DNA from: Siderastrea radians
Taxonomy: Eukaryota; Cnidaria; Anthozoa; Scleractinia; Rhizangiidae
NCBI GenBank assembly: GCA_964017195.1
Contig: OZ024890.1
Span: forward strand, 20,593,701-20,657,700
Direction of reading: 5' to 3'
Length of the DNA: 64,000 nucleotides
Shown: piece after piece, positions 42,076 through 52,839 of the stretch
How positions within the stretch are numbered: the first letter of the stretch is position 1
Layout: each line of letters opens with the position of its first letter
Position numbers and translations under genes: made by a program
Notes under the pieces: model-generated
Told to the model about the DNA's origin: nothing
The model's input: the letters and a program-made list of their open reading frames with translations, nothing else
Database searches by the model: none

Positions 42076-42112
42076 GCACAAACGTTTCGGGCATAGCCCT
42101 TCTTCAGTGTGC
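42076..42112 (-). ncRNA. Hammerhead-like self-cleaving RNA motif 1
   Basis: Minus strand: stem I 5' arm GCACA, core CUGAAGA, one extra A, stem II GGGC-UAU-GCCC, core GAAA, the palindrome ACGU (A15.1-U16.1), U as the cleavage nucleotide, then stem I 3' arm UGUGC. Stem I pairs 5/5 in exact register. The general layout (short stem III that would close between two copies) recalls hammerheads described in Penelope-like elements. Departures from the consensus are A for U at position 7 and the A between the core and stem II. Activity is unproven. Confidence 0.6.
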
Positions 42113-42348
42113 AGGAATATGCGCGTTGCGCCATACAAAAGCCTAACTGAAAAATGTGCACGTAAAGCGCGCGCACAAGAAACGAACAACCAAAGCGCGT
42201 GCACGTGAAATGAAATTAATATTGAGTCCGCCCGGCTTGAGCGTGGCGAGCTCAAACATTAATTGCATCTCCCGCCGCTTTCGCTTTCTAAAATCGCTCT
42301 GCAATTTCCGTTTGAGTATGTCAGGAGCAAAAAGAAAACAAAACGAAA

Positions 42349-42978
42349 ATGAAATATAACGAGACTATTCAAAGTCTTCTGAATAGCAATATATTATGCA
42401 TGCAAGTTAGAAGTCCCTGCAAATGGTTTTGTTATCCCCAAGGCTCTCTCCTATTGTTTTGGCGGTACTATATTAGTCGCTCCTGGGAATTGACAGCCTC
42501 CCAAAAACAGCAGCTTGTGTTCTTTATTCTCTCCTGGCTCCTGGCATTTCTACAAGTAGTTCTTCAGGTCTGTGTATTGTTGATTGCATTTCCTTTCGTT
42601 GTAGTTTAAACAACTGTTTACAACGGTTTTTGTTTGCCGCAGCCCATTTGCTGTCAGCTTTTAGTTTCATTGTGCGGCAGCGATATTTTTGGCTTTGCGT
42701 TTTCGAGACAGGCTTATTTTTCAGGTCTCATGGGCATGCTTTATTTCGTTTTTTGCTTTGTGTTTAAAATTCAACTTGTTCCTGACACTACGGTTTTTTT
42801 TATCAACGGTGCTAACAGATCGATATGCATGCATATCGGCTTCGCTGTTTGCGCTATAATTTTTAGTTTTCTCAAGGCTTACGGGATTCTGCTTTTGGTA
42901 GACCTTCCCTCGTCAGTATTAGTTCATTTCTTTTTTACGTTTGGCATAGCCATGGTCCCCTTGCCATCGAGGTTTTGA
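42349..42978 (+). other. Open hydrophobic frame interrupted by one stop
   Basis: One frame is open from 42349 to 42978 apart from TAA at 42607. It translates to several hydrophobic stretches (LSWLLAFLQVVLQVCVLLIA; GMLYFVFCFVFKI; IGFAVCAIIFSFL). The T-rich composition makes such frames hydrophobic by chance, and I recognise no family. It may be a decayed membrane-protein gene or noncoding. Confidence 0.25.
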
Positions 42979-43179
42979 CATATACGTCAAAACCTTCATT
43001 TCCCTCTTAGTGTGTTAGAATTCAAAGACTGTTTTAAGTAGAGACCAGCATGCACCAGTTTGGGGATGGAATTTGGTCATCTATACCAGTTCTCTTTGTG
43101 CCCTTGGCTGTTTTTAGAACCGTTAATGGAATTACTAGTTGCTCTGTTTTAACTGTGTGTTATTTGCATTGTTTAAAAT

Positions 43180-43690
43180 AAGAATATGATTGGCTTCCGG
43201 CCCTTGTTAGAGTGCTTACCCATGCAGAACGCATGGAGTAGCTGTTTGGCTTCGAGCCCTTATCACTGTTTACTTTAATACTGAGAACGCGTTGAGTCAG
43301 ACTGTTGACAGACCTGGACAGATTGGGTTGGATTTCTGATTGCCTTCGGGCCCTTATCAGAGTGCTTATTTGTTGAGAAAGCGTTGAGTTTCTGATTAGG
43401 GAAGGACCATTAGAAAAGTCATGGGGGGGGGGGGAATTTTTGAGCTTTCCCTTGCAGGAATATTTTTTCCATATGCAAGAACTTTTTTCTGGGCTACTCG
43501 CTGTGCATGACTTTTTTTTTCGCTCAATTATTTTCCCTTGCATGAATTTTTTTTTTACTTCGCCCACCCACCCCTGCTCCCATAACTTTCTAATGGTCTG
43601 TCCCTTAGCTTTGGGTCCTTGTCAGTGAGTTTATTTATTGAGAACGCGTGAGTTTATTTGCTTAATTCATTTCGTAACTGTATTTCGTAA
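43180..43690. repeat. Degenerate tandem repeat, ~95-bp unit
   Basis: Units of the type GGCTTCGGGCCCTTATCAGAGTGCTTA...TGAGAACGCGTTGAGT recur at about 43193, 43248, 43345 and 43612 with heavy divergence; a MITE (43399-43604) is inserted in the array. Confidence 0.55.
43399..43604. mobile_element. Foldback MITE, GGACCATTAGAAA ends, TTA duplication
   Basis: GGGAAGGACCATTAGAAAAG on the left, complement of GGGACAGACCATTAGAAAGT on the right, TTA on both flanks (43396-43398, 43605-43607). 206 bp, T-rich inside. Confidence 0.78.
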
Positions 43691-44918
43691 CTGTTACGCT
43701 AGAAGTCGCTTTTTTCTTTTGGGGGTGGTGGCGGGGGGGGGGGGTGTTAGGCTTTTGTCAGTGCGTATTCTCAATGTCGACAGTGTATCATAATTGACGG
43801 GCTTCGCACTTTTGTTAGTGTTCTTTTTACTTAACATATGTATTTATGTTAGGTTTAGCTGGATTCTATTCTAAACGTCATTCTCCTTTTTTTCAAATTC
43901 ACTTGGTTGGAAACAGCAATCCGCACCGGGACATTTCGTTGATCTGCGAGTGTCACATATATACGTTCCGTTCTTGGAAGGATGGAGTGCTGTTTCCTGA
44001 CCGGATCTCCCACCTTAACGTAAATCTAAATTGTCGTTTGTTATTTTGGATCTTGTCTTCCTTATGGCTCAGTGTTGTTTTGTTGGCTGGCAAAACATGA
44101 GCTACTGTAACGGATGCTTTGATCCATTAAAGTCGATCAAACTTTCTATGTGTGTGTCCTTAGAGGTTTTATTCAAATGGATTAGGATCGTCGGAGACCC
44201 GGTCACGAAATAGTGTAAAAGGAACCGGAATTGGCCTTTTCCATGACTATCCCAATGAAGAAATTGAAGAGAATTCAGGGAACACTAAAATAGGCCAAGT
44301 TTGATAAGTTACTGACAAGTGGTCAGTTTTACAGAGGAAGGAAAAAAATCTTCCACACAGGTCCACAGGTCCGCAGGTCCCCTGAACTGCAAAAATGGGT
44401 CTTGACACTAATGGGCTCCTGGTCTTGACAAATGTTTTTCTCTTTCGGAGGGGGTGGGGTGGTAGAGACAGGCACCTAGGGTCATATTGGTTTGACCTAA
44501 TCGATGCTTTTCTTTCTGTAGGAACCTGACATCAGCAAATTTGAACGAGGCTGACTCAGCTGTTGCAGATTTTCTTCGTCTATTCTAGTAGCTCTTCCCT
44601 TAGGGTACAAGAGCCTGTACAAAGAGCTTACACACCTAGATGAAAATAGCTGATCGGATCGGCGAAGTCCTTGTTACGTTTCGCAAAGGGGAGATCTGCT
44701 GGCAGTTTAACGATCGATTTCGTGAGTTGAAGAACTCGCCTTGGATACCCTAGACCGTTACCCGTTGCCAAAGACCTTGATTTGCTCCAGCCTTATCAAG
44801 AACCAGAATACAACTTTCGGGAGTTGGACGCGACGACTAAATTTGAGTTTATCGTACCACTAATCGATTTCAACAATTTGACGAAATTGTAGGGTTCTTA
44901 TTGTCGATCTAAACTAAG

Positions 44919-46031
44919 ATGAATTTTCGTTTCCAAGCTGTCATAGTGGCATTCTCAGTTTTGATACTCTTCTGGTACATTTTGTTGATCAGGAAACAAG
45001 ATGGTCATGCAATTTTGCGTCAAAATGTTAACCGTCTATTTGCTGCGGAAAACACTGACAAACTAAAGGTAATTCAGCGTGAAGAAGAAATCAAGGAAAA
45101 CGGCAATCGTTCTGTCAAGCTTGCCTTGAAAAACGCTGTTGATGAGTTTCAACGCTACGTGGCAGTGAATAACTCTTCTTTGATCGGTGAAGAATTTAAC
45201 TTTGATGCTCCTACCAAAATCAAGTTACAGAATGTTCTCATGAACCAAACGTTTAAGCGAAAGCCCGTGTCCATAGATCCCAAAGCGTCATTTTTCAGCA
45301 CCGTGGTTCCTGTGACAGGTGCGTCGAGTAACCATTATGGAGAATTTATGGCGAACATTAAGCATTTCTCAAACAACTTTCCAGGAATAAAAATAATTTT
45401 CTACGATCTTGGGCTCGAAAACTCACAAGTCAGTCAAGTAAAATTGCTCCCTTTTGTGACGTACAGAAAACTCAACTTTGACGATTATCCTTTGCATGTC
45501 CGTAACCTACACACCTATGCTTGGAAACCACTGATTATTCAGCAGGTTTTGGCGGAATTTGACGGAGTTATGTGGTTTGATACATCGGTGAAATTTCAAG
45601 CTAATACAGACCATGTCTTGGAGCGGATGGCTCGGGTCAAATCAGGAATTCTCTTTTACGTTGGAACAACTGGACATTCGATACTAGCTGCAACTAATCC
45701 TGGAATGCTGAAATATTTCCCAATGACAACAGCTGGTGCAGTTACTGATATGTTCCAAGCCAGCGCAATGATAATCCTTAACATGGCAGATGTCCAGGAG
45801 CATATCATGAAATGGCTTTGTGTTTGCGCCTTTAAACAAGAATGTATCGCCCCGCCTGGCTCGCAGCTTTACTGCGGACCCTCCGTATGGCAACGATACA
45901 AGTACGCGGGCTGTCATAGATTTGATCAAGCGCTCATTAATATCCTTGCTAAGAATTTTTATGGTACCGAAAAAGACAAATACAGCTTGAGTGAAGGTGA
46001 GGATTTTGCTGTCATGAACAGAATGAAGTAA
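44919..46031 (+). CDS. Type II membrane protein, glycosyltransferase-like (DUF1647-like)
   Basis: Single uninterrupted 370-codon frame, ATG 44919 to TAA 46029-46031. N-terminal short cytoplasmic part, one signal-anchor (VIVAFSVLILFWYILLI, ~8-24), a charged/coiled stem, then a globular domain from ~130: IKIIFYDLGLENSQVSQVKL, YPLHVRNLHTYAWKPLIIQQ, VMWFDTSVKF (position of the DxD-like acidic motif), TTGHSILAATNPGM and CHRFDQALINIL near the end. The layout is that of Golgi/ER lumenal nucleotide-sugar transferases; these motifs resemble metazoan proteins of the DUF1647 type, whose activity is not established. Two Cys pairs in the last 90 residues could form disulfides. No introns in the coding part; 3' splice-like sites upstream (e.g. 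~44521) suggest a 5' UTR exon. Family level is moderately sure, substrate unknown. Confidence 0.85.
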   Translation: MNFRFQAVIVAFSVLILFWYILLIRKQDGHAILRQNVNRLFAAENTDKLKVIQREEEIKENGNRSVKLALKNAVDEFQRYVAVNNSSLIGEEFNFDAPTKIKLQNVLMNQTFKRKPVSIDPKASFFSTVVPVTGASSNHYGEFMANIKHFSNNFPGIKIIFYDLGLENSQVSQVKLLPFVTYRKLNFDDYPLHVRNLHTYAWKPLIIQQVLAEFDGVMWFDTSVKFQANTDHVLERMARVKSGILFYVGTTGHSILAATNPGMLKYFPMTTAGAVTDMFQASAMIILNMADVQEHIMKWLCVCAFKQECIAPPGSQLYCGPSVWQRYKYAGCHRFDQALINILAKNFYGTEKDKYSLSEGEDFAVMNRMK

Positions 46032-46490
46032 AGGTCCAAATACGAACAATGTTTTGAGATTAATTCATGGAGATACACGTTAAATCACTTATTTCGTATA
46101 ACCATAAATGTGCGTTTCTCGAAAACGCCGAAACTCTTCGAGTCAATTTGGAGCACGGTAATTCACACTATGTCTTGAAAACAAAGTAGTTTCTAAACTT
46201 GAAACTTTGCCACAATTTAAACAGTCCCTATCTTAAAACATGTTAAAACAACACATTTGTAGAATGAGTGGTTCATATTTTTACAAATGGCTTTTGGGGG
46301 CTTTTGAGAAGTGCACATTAGAGGCGTTAACTTTTAATCTGACTTGTTCCTTTCTTTGTCGTTGTTATGGCCCGTGGGTTTTATTGACGGAGCGTTAAAT
46401 GTAGAGAGGGGATTTCAACTTCCTCGAATCGAACTAGCATAGTTGTAGAGCAAAACTCCACTTTTCCCAAGTTTTTAAAAGTTCGTTTAT

Positions 46491-46496
46491 AATAAA
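46491..46496 (+). terminator. Candidate polyadenylation signal
   Basis: AATAAA 460 bp downstream of the stop codon of the 44919-46031 gene; the first canonical hexamer after it. Confidence 0.5.
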
Positions 46497-46624
46497 TGTG
46501 AGAAAGCAGCCATTACACGATATCAATATCATTGTGTAGATCGTCTTCTGTTACATTTATTCATTGGCCTTCTCAACATCAGCATAAGAGAGGGTCGGTC
46601 TCAGAATCCGGTGTTCCGAAAACG

Positions 46625-46686
46625 CGGGCTTGGGGTGCGGGGTGCGGGGTGCGGACTGCGGGGTGCGGACTGCGGGGTGCGGGTTC
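46625..46686. repeat. GGGGTGC short tandem repeat
   Basis: About eight units of (C)GGGGTGC / GGACTGC. Confidence 0.8.
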
Positions 46687-46689
46687 AAA

Positions 46690-47589
46690 AACACCGAAAT
46701 AACAAAAATAAAAACAAAAGAGATGAAATAAAAAGAAAGAAGCTTAATACATTCAAAAATACAATTTGAATGTACAAGTAAAATAGACAAATAAAGAGAA
46801 CATTGAATATTTGCATCTCACGCGAACAAATTAGTTCACGCACCAGAATAGAATTGTGCACTGTACATTCGATAATAGACCGACCAAAGGATATTACAGA
46901 TGGGGGCTGCTGGGACTTTGAAACAAAATGGGATGTTGTGAATTTCAAAACAAACATTACAGCAAAGAGCTGAGCACTTGTTCTGTGTGTTCTGTACGCG
47001 TAGTTTTAAAAATAACTCTCGCAGCGGTGTTGCAGAGATTGTACCGATGCCAACATTCAAGAATTCAAGATTGTATTGCTGCTAGATCAAGGAGAAGATT
47101 GCAAATTTACAGGAACAATTCCGCAAGTAATTCGGCAAGCTGCTGGCCATGTCATCTTAACACGACAAAAAGTGAAAAGTCCTAAAAAGTACAACAAATC
47201 ACAGTTTACTTAAAGAAAACAAAATACCAGTCTGCGTAGTCTGCATGGTCTGCAGTGTGCACAGTCTGCAGGCAACATGACCGCAATGACTGTCCTCTCC
47301 TCAAATTATTATCTACTACACTTGTTTCTTTCACATCTTGTTGTGAGCTCGATTTATATTCTTCAGTAATATGCACACAATAATTAGTTGACCTTAACTG
47401 AGGTTTCAGTTTTAAATTTAATTTGAAGTTTTTATGCAGTCGTTTTGTTCTAGTGTCAGTTTGATTTTTTAGCCTGTAGCCTACTAGCCCGATGGTTGCT
47501 CTATCTCCAATTTTGGTCCAACTGGGTTTTTTTCGGGATGTTGTTTTGCAGTCCAAGGGTATTGCTGAGTAAACGAAAAAGCTGTTTTA
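46690..47589. other. Intergenic, nothing recognised
   Basis: AT-rich, many short frames without identifiable domains. Confidence 0.45.
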
Positions 47590-47800
47590 GGCCCAGTTCA
47601 GACGCCGTACCTCTCATGGGCCGTACCAAATACATTTTCGCTCCTAGGTCGTATTTAAGTGGCAAACTTTGCCGTACCCTGAGATTTTGGCTTGCCTAAT
47701 TGAAATCTGTCGAAAAAAGTCATTTGGACACCGTACAACTGCCAAAAAACTACGTACTACTTGGTACGACACATGGGAGGTGCGGCGTCTGAACTGGGCT
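47590..47800. mobile_element. Foldback MITE, GCCCAGTTCAGACGCCG ends, TTA duplication
   Basis: 211 bp between GGCCCAGTTCAGACGCCGTA and the complement of AGCCCAGTTCAGACGCCGCA; TTA on both sides (47587-47589, 47801-47803). The inside carries several GTAC/GTACGAC words in both orientations. Confidence 0.78.
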
Positions 47801-47999
47801 TTATGCACTCGGGTGCTATAGTGGAGGGGGGAAGTATTTGCAAGAATAATCGTGTGTTGTTTTGTCCTCAGAGTATGTCTTAAAAATCGCAAATAAGCGA
47901 GGATAAGACTTGTCATTTCAACATAGGTCAAGCAAGCAATGCGTGCCTATGTTATAAACCGGCGGTCGCTGTAGCGACGGCCGGTTAACGAGATCGCCG

Positions 48000-48075
48000 A
48001 GCCATGCTGCACGTGAGTTGTCAAATGTTTCTACAGTGCGGCCGAGGTTCGCTACGTTAACGATTAACCAGATTT
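48000..48075. repeat. Left arm of a 5-kb inverted repeat (partner 52900-52980)
   Basis: GTTGTCAAA...TTTCTACAG.GCGGCC followed by GAGGTTCGCTACGTTAACGA and TTAACCAGATT matches the reverse complement of 52905-52975; a second matched block (CCCGCATAGCGTG...GTGCTTGATAGG) lies at 48728-48795 versus 52842-52908, so ~650 bp is extra on the left side. Confidence 0.75.
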
Positions 48076-48727
48076 TAAGGACGTTCGCGCGAAAAACTTC
48101 TACAATACAGATTTTTTCATACTTTGGCTACAGTCAGATAATGAGTTACCTATGTCAGAAATGCAAAAAAATTGAGGGGTCACCGACTTCGTTTTCAAAA
48201 TAAAGCGCGTGGAAAACCACCCCAATTTTGACAAATCGGCCCTCGCAACTCGACATGGCCTCAATGCTTGTTAGTTTAAAAATATTGAAAATTATTCACT
48301 GTAGACCCACTTTCTTAGCCAAACTTTATTTAAGTGAGTCTGTCAAGTAAACAATGTGAGCTGGTGTCATCCTTTTAGTTAAACTTATCCTCTAAGATGG
48401 ACTTTCGCGAACACCGTGCAGCTACAATAATAGCATAATTCGATGATGCGAGGGCAGAAAAGTTGAAAAAAATCAAACTTCCACAATACAGATTTTCTTT
48501 AATTTTTCTCAAAATGTAGATAATTGACAGACAAAGTGATTTATCAAAAGAAAATATGGGGTCACCGAAAATTCAAGAGAGTTAAACTCGTGCATAGATA
48601 CTAAAGTGCCTACTAGCGGTATATATCTCCACATTTCTTCAACAGCGCGCGCGCTCAATGTATGACGTGGCAGTGAATTGCGTGCGCAGTAAGGATGCGC
48701 AGAAACAATTAGCGCGAACATCCTTAA
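48076..48727. other. Insertion within the left arm
   Basis: Sequence absent from the right arm. Two diverged internal repeats (ACTTCTACAATACAGATTTTTTCAT and ACTTCCACAATACAGATTTTCTTTA, then GGGGTCACCGA) ~375 bp apart. No gene seen. Confidence 0.5.
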
Positions 48728-48813
48728 GCCCGCATAGCGTGGAGTCGGAAACAACACTATATATATATGGTGACGAACGCTTGTGCTTGATAGGAAAAAT
48801 AGTGGGGGAAAAA

Positions 48814-48814
<1 letters not shown>

Positions 48815-48880
<66 letters not shown>
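48815..48880. repeat. AT dinucleotide microsatellite
   Basis: (AT)n with one G interruption. Confidence 0.95.
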
Positions 48881-48884
<4 letters not shown>

Positions 48885-48920
48885 TTATTCCGTTGACACT
48901 CACCGTTATACAGTCATTAC

Positions 48921-48957
48921 GCTCCTGAAGAAGGCCGAGACGGCCGAAACGTTGAGC
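48921..48957 (+). ncRNA. Hammerhead-like self-cleaving RNA motif 2
   Basis: Plus strand: stem I 5' arm GCUC, core CUGAAGA, extra A, stem II GGCC-GAGAC-GGCC, core GAAA, palindrome ACGU, U, stem I 3' arm GAGC. Same 37-nt architecture as 42076-42112, with different but still fully paired stems I and II. Flanked by two AT microsatellites; no Penelope-type reverse transcriptase seen nearby. Activity unproven. Confidence 0.6.
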
Positions 48958-49013
48958 AAATAAATCAGCTGAAAAGTCTTAACTGGAGTTGGCTACTTGA
49001 CCGTCACTAATAT

Positions 49014-49019
<6 letters not shown>

Positions 49020-49090
<71 letters not shown>
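49020..49090. repeat. AT dinucleotide microsatellite
   Basis: Uninterrupted (AT)n of ~70 bp, 60 bp downstream of the hammerhead-like motif. Confidence 0.95.
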
Positions 49091-49092
<2 letters not shown>

Positions 49093-49666
49093 GATTGTAA
49101 AAATAATAATAATAATTATTATAATAATTTTATACTTTAAAATTTAAGTGCTTCATCCGGTATTTTTCTACTGTTCTACTGTTCTTACCCCCTTTCCCCT
49201 ACCCTTGGTTACATAACTCAACCATGGACTTGGCCGCATTTTATTTCTTTGCTAAAAAGTCCTTAATTAGAAGGTCTAATGTCCGCTAAGGAAGAAAGAT
49301 ATTGCACCTTGCGCTATGCGAGAAATAAATCTACCCAAGCCAAAATACTAAAAAACAGTCCTAAGCATGGGTATGTTTAGCGTTTTCACGCTGTCTTTCT
49401 TATGCAAGTCGCACAAGTTCAGGTCGGTGTTGTAGGCGATGGCGTGCTATAACTGTACAAGCTTGATCTAATACGATCTATCCGGTATAGAACTTTAAAT
49501 TGCTTCTCTAGCGCAGCACTATGACTTAAACGTTTACCACAAAGTAAAAAGCCAATTCGCCTATCAGAGTGACGCAGCTTATAAATTATTCTGAAGAGAA
49601 CAACTTATCCATCGTGCAGTGAGGAACTAGCACCTGGAGAACAACCTCGACCTATCTGCTTTCTTA

Positions 49667-50473
49667 AGGCCCGTTTACACAGGCGATTTTTGTCGCGCAA
49701 CTCAATGCAATTTTTGTCGCGCTGAAGCTGCAACTTCAATATCGCACGTGTAAACCAGCTGCGATTTCAGCGCAAATTTTCGTGCAATTTATCGCGCGAT
49801 CACGTGCGATTTATCGCCGGCGTTTTACAAAACACGGTAACTTTCAGCAGCAGTTTCGCTACAGCGCAGGCACACACGTTTTGTTTTGGTTTGATTTTTT
49901 TTCATATTGTTTCGTTTTGCTTCAATCTCGTTTGTTTTGTTTCAATTTTGTTTTGTTTCGTTTTACAACTCGGCAAAGACCTCGAACTGAACTGGAGTGA
50001 CTCCAATTTTCATCTCCAAAAAGAAAGAAAATATTTAGTTATTTGAATTCGTATCATAGAGAGGTTTTACAAAATCTAACGGTGCTGCCATTAGACAATT
50101 CTTTGGTTGGTTTACAACTCGGCAAAGACCTCGACAAATGTAAATAAGCTTAAAAAGCATGGATGACGAGGAGAAATTGCTTTTTGTTGTTTTTAGTACG
50201 TTTTTTGTCCTAGTTTACGCTCATAGCTGTACAAATTGCGAGCGACAAAACCTCCCGAGGGGTCCCTTCTGATTCACGATTGTCACATTTTAATCAAAAA
50301 TCGCAGCAAAATTGCATCAGGTTTCGAACAGGTTCAAAACTCCTGCGATGTCGCGGCGATTAAATCGCGCTGAAATCGCAGCTGGTTTACACGCGCGATA
50401 TTGAAGTTGCAACTTCGGCGCGACAAAAATTGCATTGAGTTGCGCGACAAAAATCGCCTGTGTAAACGGGCCT
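49667..50473. mobile_element. Foldback element, AGGCCCGTTTACACAGGCGA ends, TTA duplication
   Basis: 807 bp. The left end (AGGCCCGTTTACACAGGCGA TTTTTGTCGCGCAACTCAATG) is complementary to the right end over >55 bp; TTA flanks both (49664-49666, 50474-50476). Arms contain many TCGCGC/ATCGC words. The middle is AT-rich with a repeated TTTACAACTCGGCAAAGACC (49962, 50110) and no long frame. Confidence 0.82.
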
Positions 50474-50869
50474 TTAGCAACTCGAATATCTGTCAGGTTC
50501 TTGCCTGTACCCAGTTTGTTCCGCCAAAAAAAAACTGCCGCTATCCGTTGCCTCACTTGCTGCTAATACGTTTTTGGGAAAGTGGTCTCAACTTTGATTA
50601 GTAGTCTCTTTTTCATGGCAAATGTTTCAGTGAAAAAATTAGGCCAGTATTTTCTCAGTATTTTTCTTCTTCAATTTTGATTTGCTGATATGCTTTCCTT
50701 TGTCGACGTCAAACGCTCGCTCTCCAAACTGTTGCCGTGTCACAAGAAAACTCAAAATTGATTAGCATGTTTACACCGTCGAATTTACTTGAGGAAGTTG
50801 CAAATGACAGTCGCAAGCTATTTGTAAATCATGACAATCATTCGTATGTCTAAGTTCGTTCGTTCCGAT

Positions 50870-51955
50870 AGCCTGCGTTGCAAGCACTTCCGTAGACTTT
50901 TCCGCCTTTTTGAGGCATTTCGCGTTTTGGCCGCGCCAAATTAAGGCGAGCGCAAAAAAAAGGAAGGAGCGGGGAGGGGGAGAGGAGGAGAGGAGAGGCA
51001 AAAAAAGGAAACGCTTGCCCGAAAACGTAACGAGTTTGAAAAACGCCCCTTTAGCACTCAAGGGTGGGTGAATTCATAGCGTGACAGCTTGTCAATGAAG
51101 CAACAAATAACAGATCACCGGATGTTACAAATTTACTTTCGTCAAAATCAAAACATGCTCCACGTAAGTCAAACCCACGAACTGCAGAAACGAAGCACTC
51201 GGAGATGTGATGTCGAAGCCTCGAAAGTTGGAAACTCAAAGGGGGCGCTTCAGGATTTGTCGTTGTTATTTCAAAGTTAATAAATTTGGAAATTCATCTC
51301 TACTGGGAAAATCGGTTTTATTTCTTCGGGAACCTTTTCAAAGCGTCGAAAAGAAAGGATTCTTAAGGAGCAATTCTTGCTGATATTTTCAGAGTGGTTA
51401 GAGCGGAAGTTGTTGAAAACTTGAGCTATTTTCGGAACGTGTGTCAAATCTTTGTGCTAGGAACTTAGGGGCATTATTCGAAGTTATTCGGAATACAATA
51501 AGTATATCGAGTCTCCTGTTTCCCAAGCTCCGCCAAATCAGCGTATCAACTTTTCTAAACGGCTGCTCCGAAACTCCTTCAGGCAACAGTCCATGTAGAA
51601 AGAGAAAGCTTCCCGAAAGTCCCTGACATTTGAAGCCACCGAACAGCCGTCTTCTAGAGTCAAACCTGAACATCGAAATTTTCCAGCTGGAGAGAAACAG
51701 TTAGTTGTGTTGATGTGGGTCACGCTCAAATTAACTTACCTGATTTGATTGACGTTCGTTGCGTACGGGTTTTTCAAAATCGTGGGATATGCGGGCAAGC
51801 CTTTTCTTTAATCCCTTGTCCTTCCCCTTCTCCCACTTCTTTTGCGCTCGCCCCAGTTTTCGCGCGGCCAAAAAGCGAAAAATGCTTTGAACGTACGCAA
51901 AACCCTCGGCCTACGGAAATGCTTGCTACGCAGGCAAGGGTTTCGAGAGTGTCTA
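50870..51955. repeat. Facing copies of a coral-type interspersed repeat
   Basis: 50870-51020 (minus) and 51790-51955 (plus) share TTTGCGCTCGCC...GCGGCCAAAA.GCGAAA and TACGGAA(A/G)TGCTTGC.ACGCAGGC. About 780 bp of unrecognised sequence lies between. Confidence 0.65.
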
Positions 51956-52200
51956 CCTCTATGTCACAAGCCCCTTTTTCTCTTTCTGGGTCACCGAAAT
52001 CCACTCTGCAGACACCCGTCCAGGTATTGGCCTTTACAGTACATGACTGGCTACACAGCAGTTGAGAGAACTCAGCGTACTCACTTCGGGTAGGATAGCG
52101 GTGTCGATCGTGGGACTCTTGATCTCTTGAGTTATACCGGAAGAGCTCTCTTGTGATGTAGTCTCGGCGACAAGGGCAGTTTCTGCTTTTGTTTTTGATT

Positions 52201-52632
52201 TTATTTTTCGCTCTGGCGATACAGGTGGGCAAGGGTCTTAACATGGTTGCTGTGCTGAATGCAGTAAAATCTGTTTCCTACCGGGAAGCATGCTAGCTTG
52301 TTGAGAATCATTGTCCTGGTGATATGGGGAGTATTCAGCATTTTTCCAGGGACAGTGAGAGGTACCGCTGCCCAAACGGGAGATATTAAGTGAGAAAAAT
52401 CTCTGCGATACCTGCCAGATTGCACTGGATGAAGTACTTTTTTTAAGTATAAAATTAAATTTTTCACAACCTCATCGCATATGACAACTCGCACCTGAGC
52501 GACATCCATAGGAAGGACAGCATGAAAAGGCTTGTCTACCGGTGTGGCTGCTGTATCATCAAAGACGAGCAGCGAGGAAGACATTTGTGAAGCAAAGGAA
52601 ATAGGAGACGTCTGCAAGCGGGCTAGCACCAT
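52201..52632 (-). CDS. Hypothetical protein, 143 aa
   Basis: Frame MVLARLQTSPISFASQ...HLYRQSEK, open without interruption inside the 48-53 kb inverted-repeat block. Mixed composition with no low complexity (e.g. MDVAQVRVVICDEVVKNLIL, VPGKMLNTPHITRTMILNKL). I do not recognise the family; the location suggests a transposon-encoded protein fragment. Confidence 0.3.
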   Translation of the reverse strand: MVLARLQTSPISFASQMSSSLLVFDDTAATPVDKPFHAVLPMDVAQVRVVICDEVVKNLILYLKKVLHPVQSGRYRRDFSHLISPVWAAVPLTVPGKMLNTPHITRTMILNKLACFPVGNRFYCIQHSNHVKTLAHLYRQSEK

Positions 52633-52839
52633 AAGGCTCTAACCCTAAAGGCCACCGACATTGGGAGAACTTGCTTAGTAGCACGTGTCACCGGTTTGAA
52701 CTTAAAAATATATATATAATAATAAGTACATTTAATAGCAATTAAATGTCTTGGACCAAATAATCCAGCTCCTCATTTCTACTTATGATAATAAGTATAT
52801 ATGTAATAAAAGCTCTCTATTTCCTTTTTCCCCTACTTC

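Noticed and set aside
51774..52244. 156-aa minus-strand frame
   Set aside because: Crosses an interspersed repeat (51790-51955) and has no domain-like sequence.
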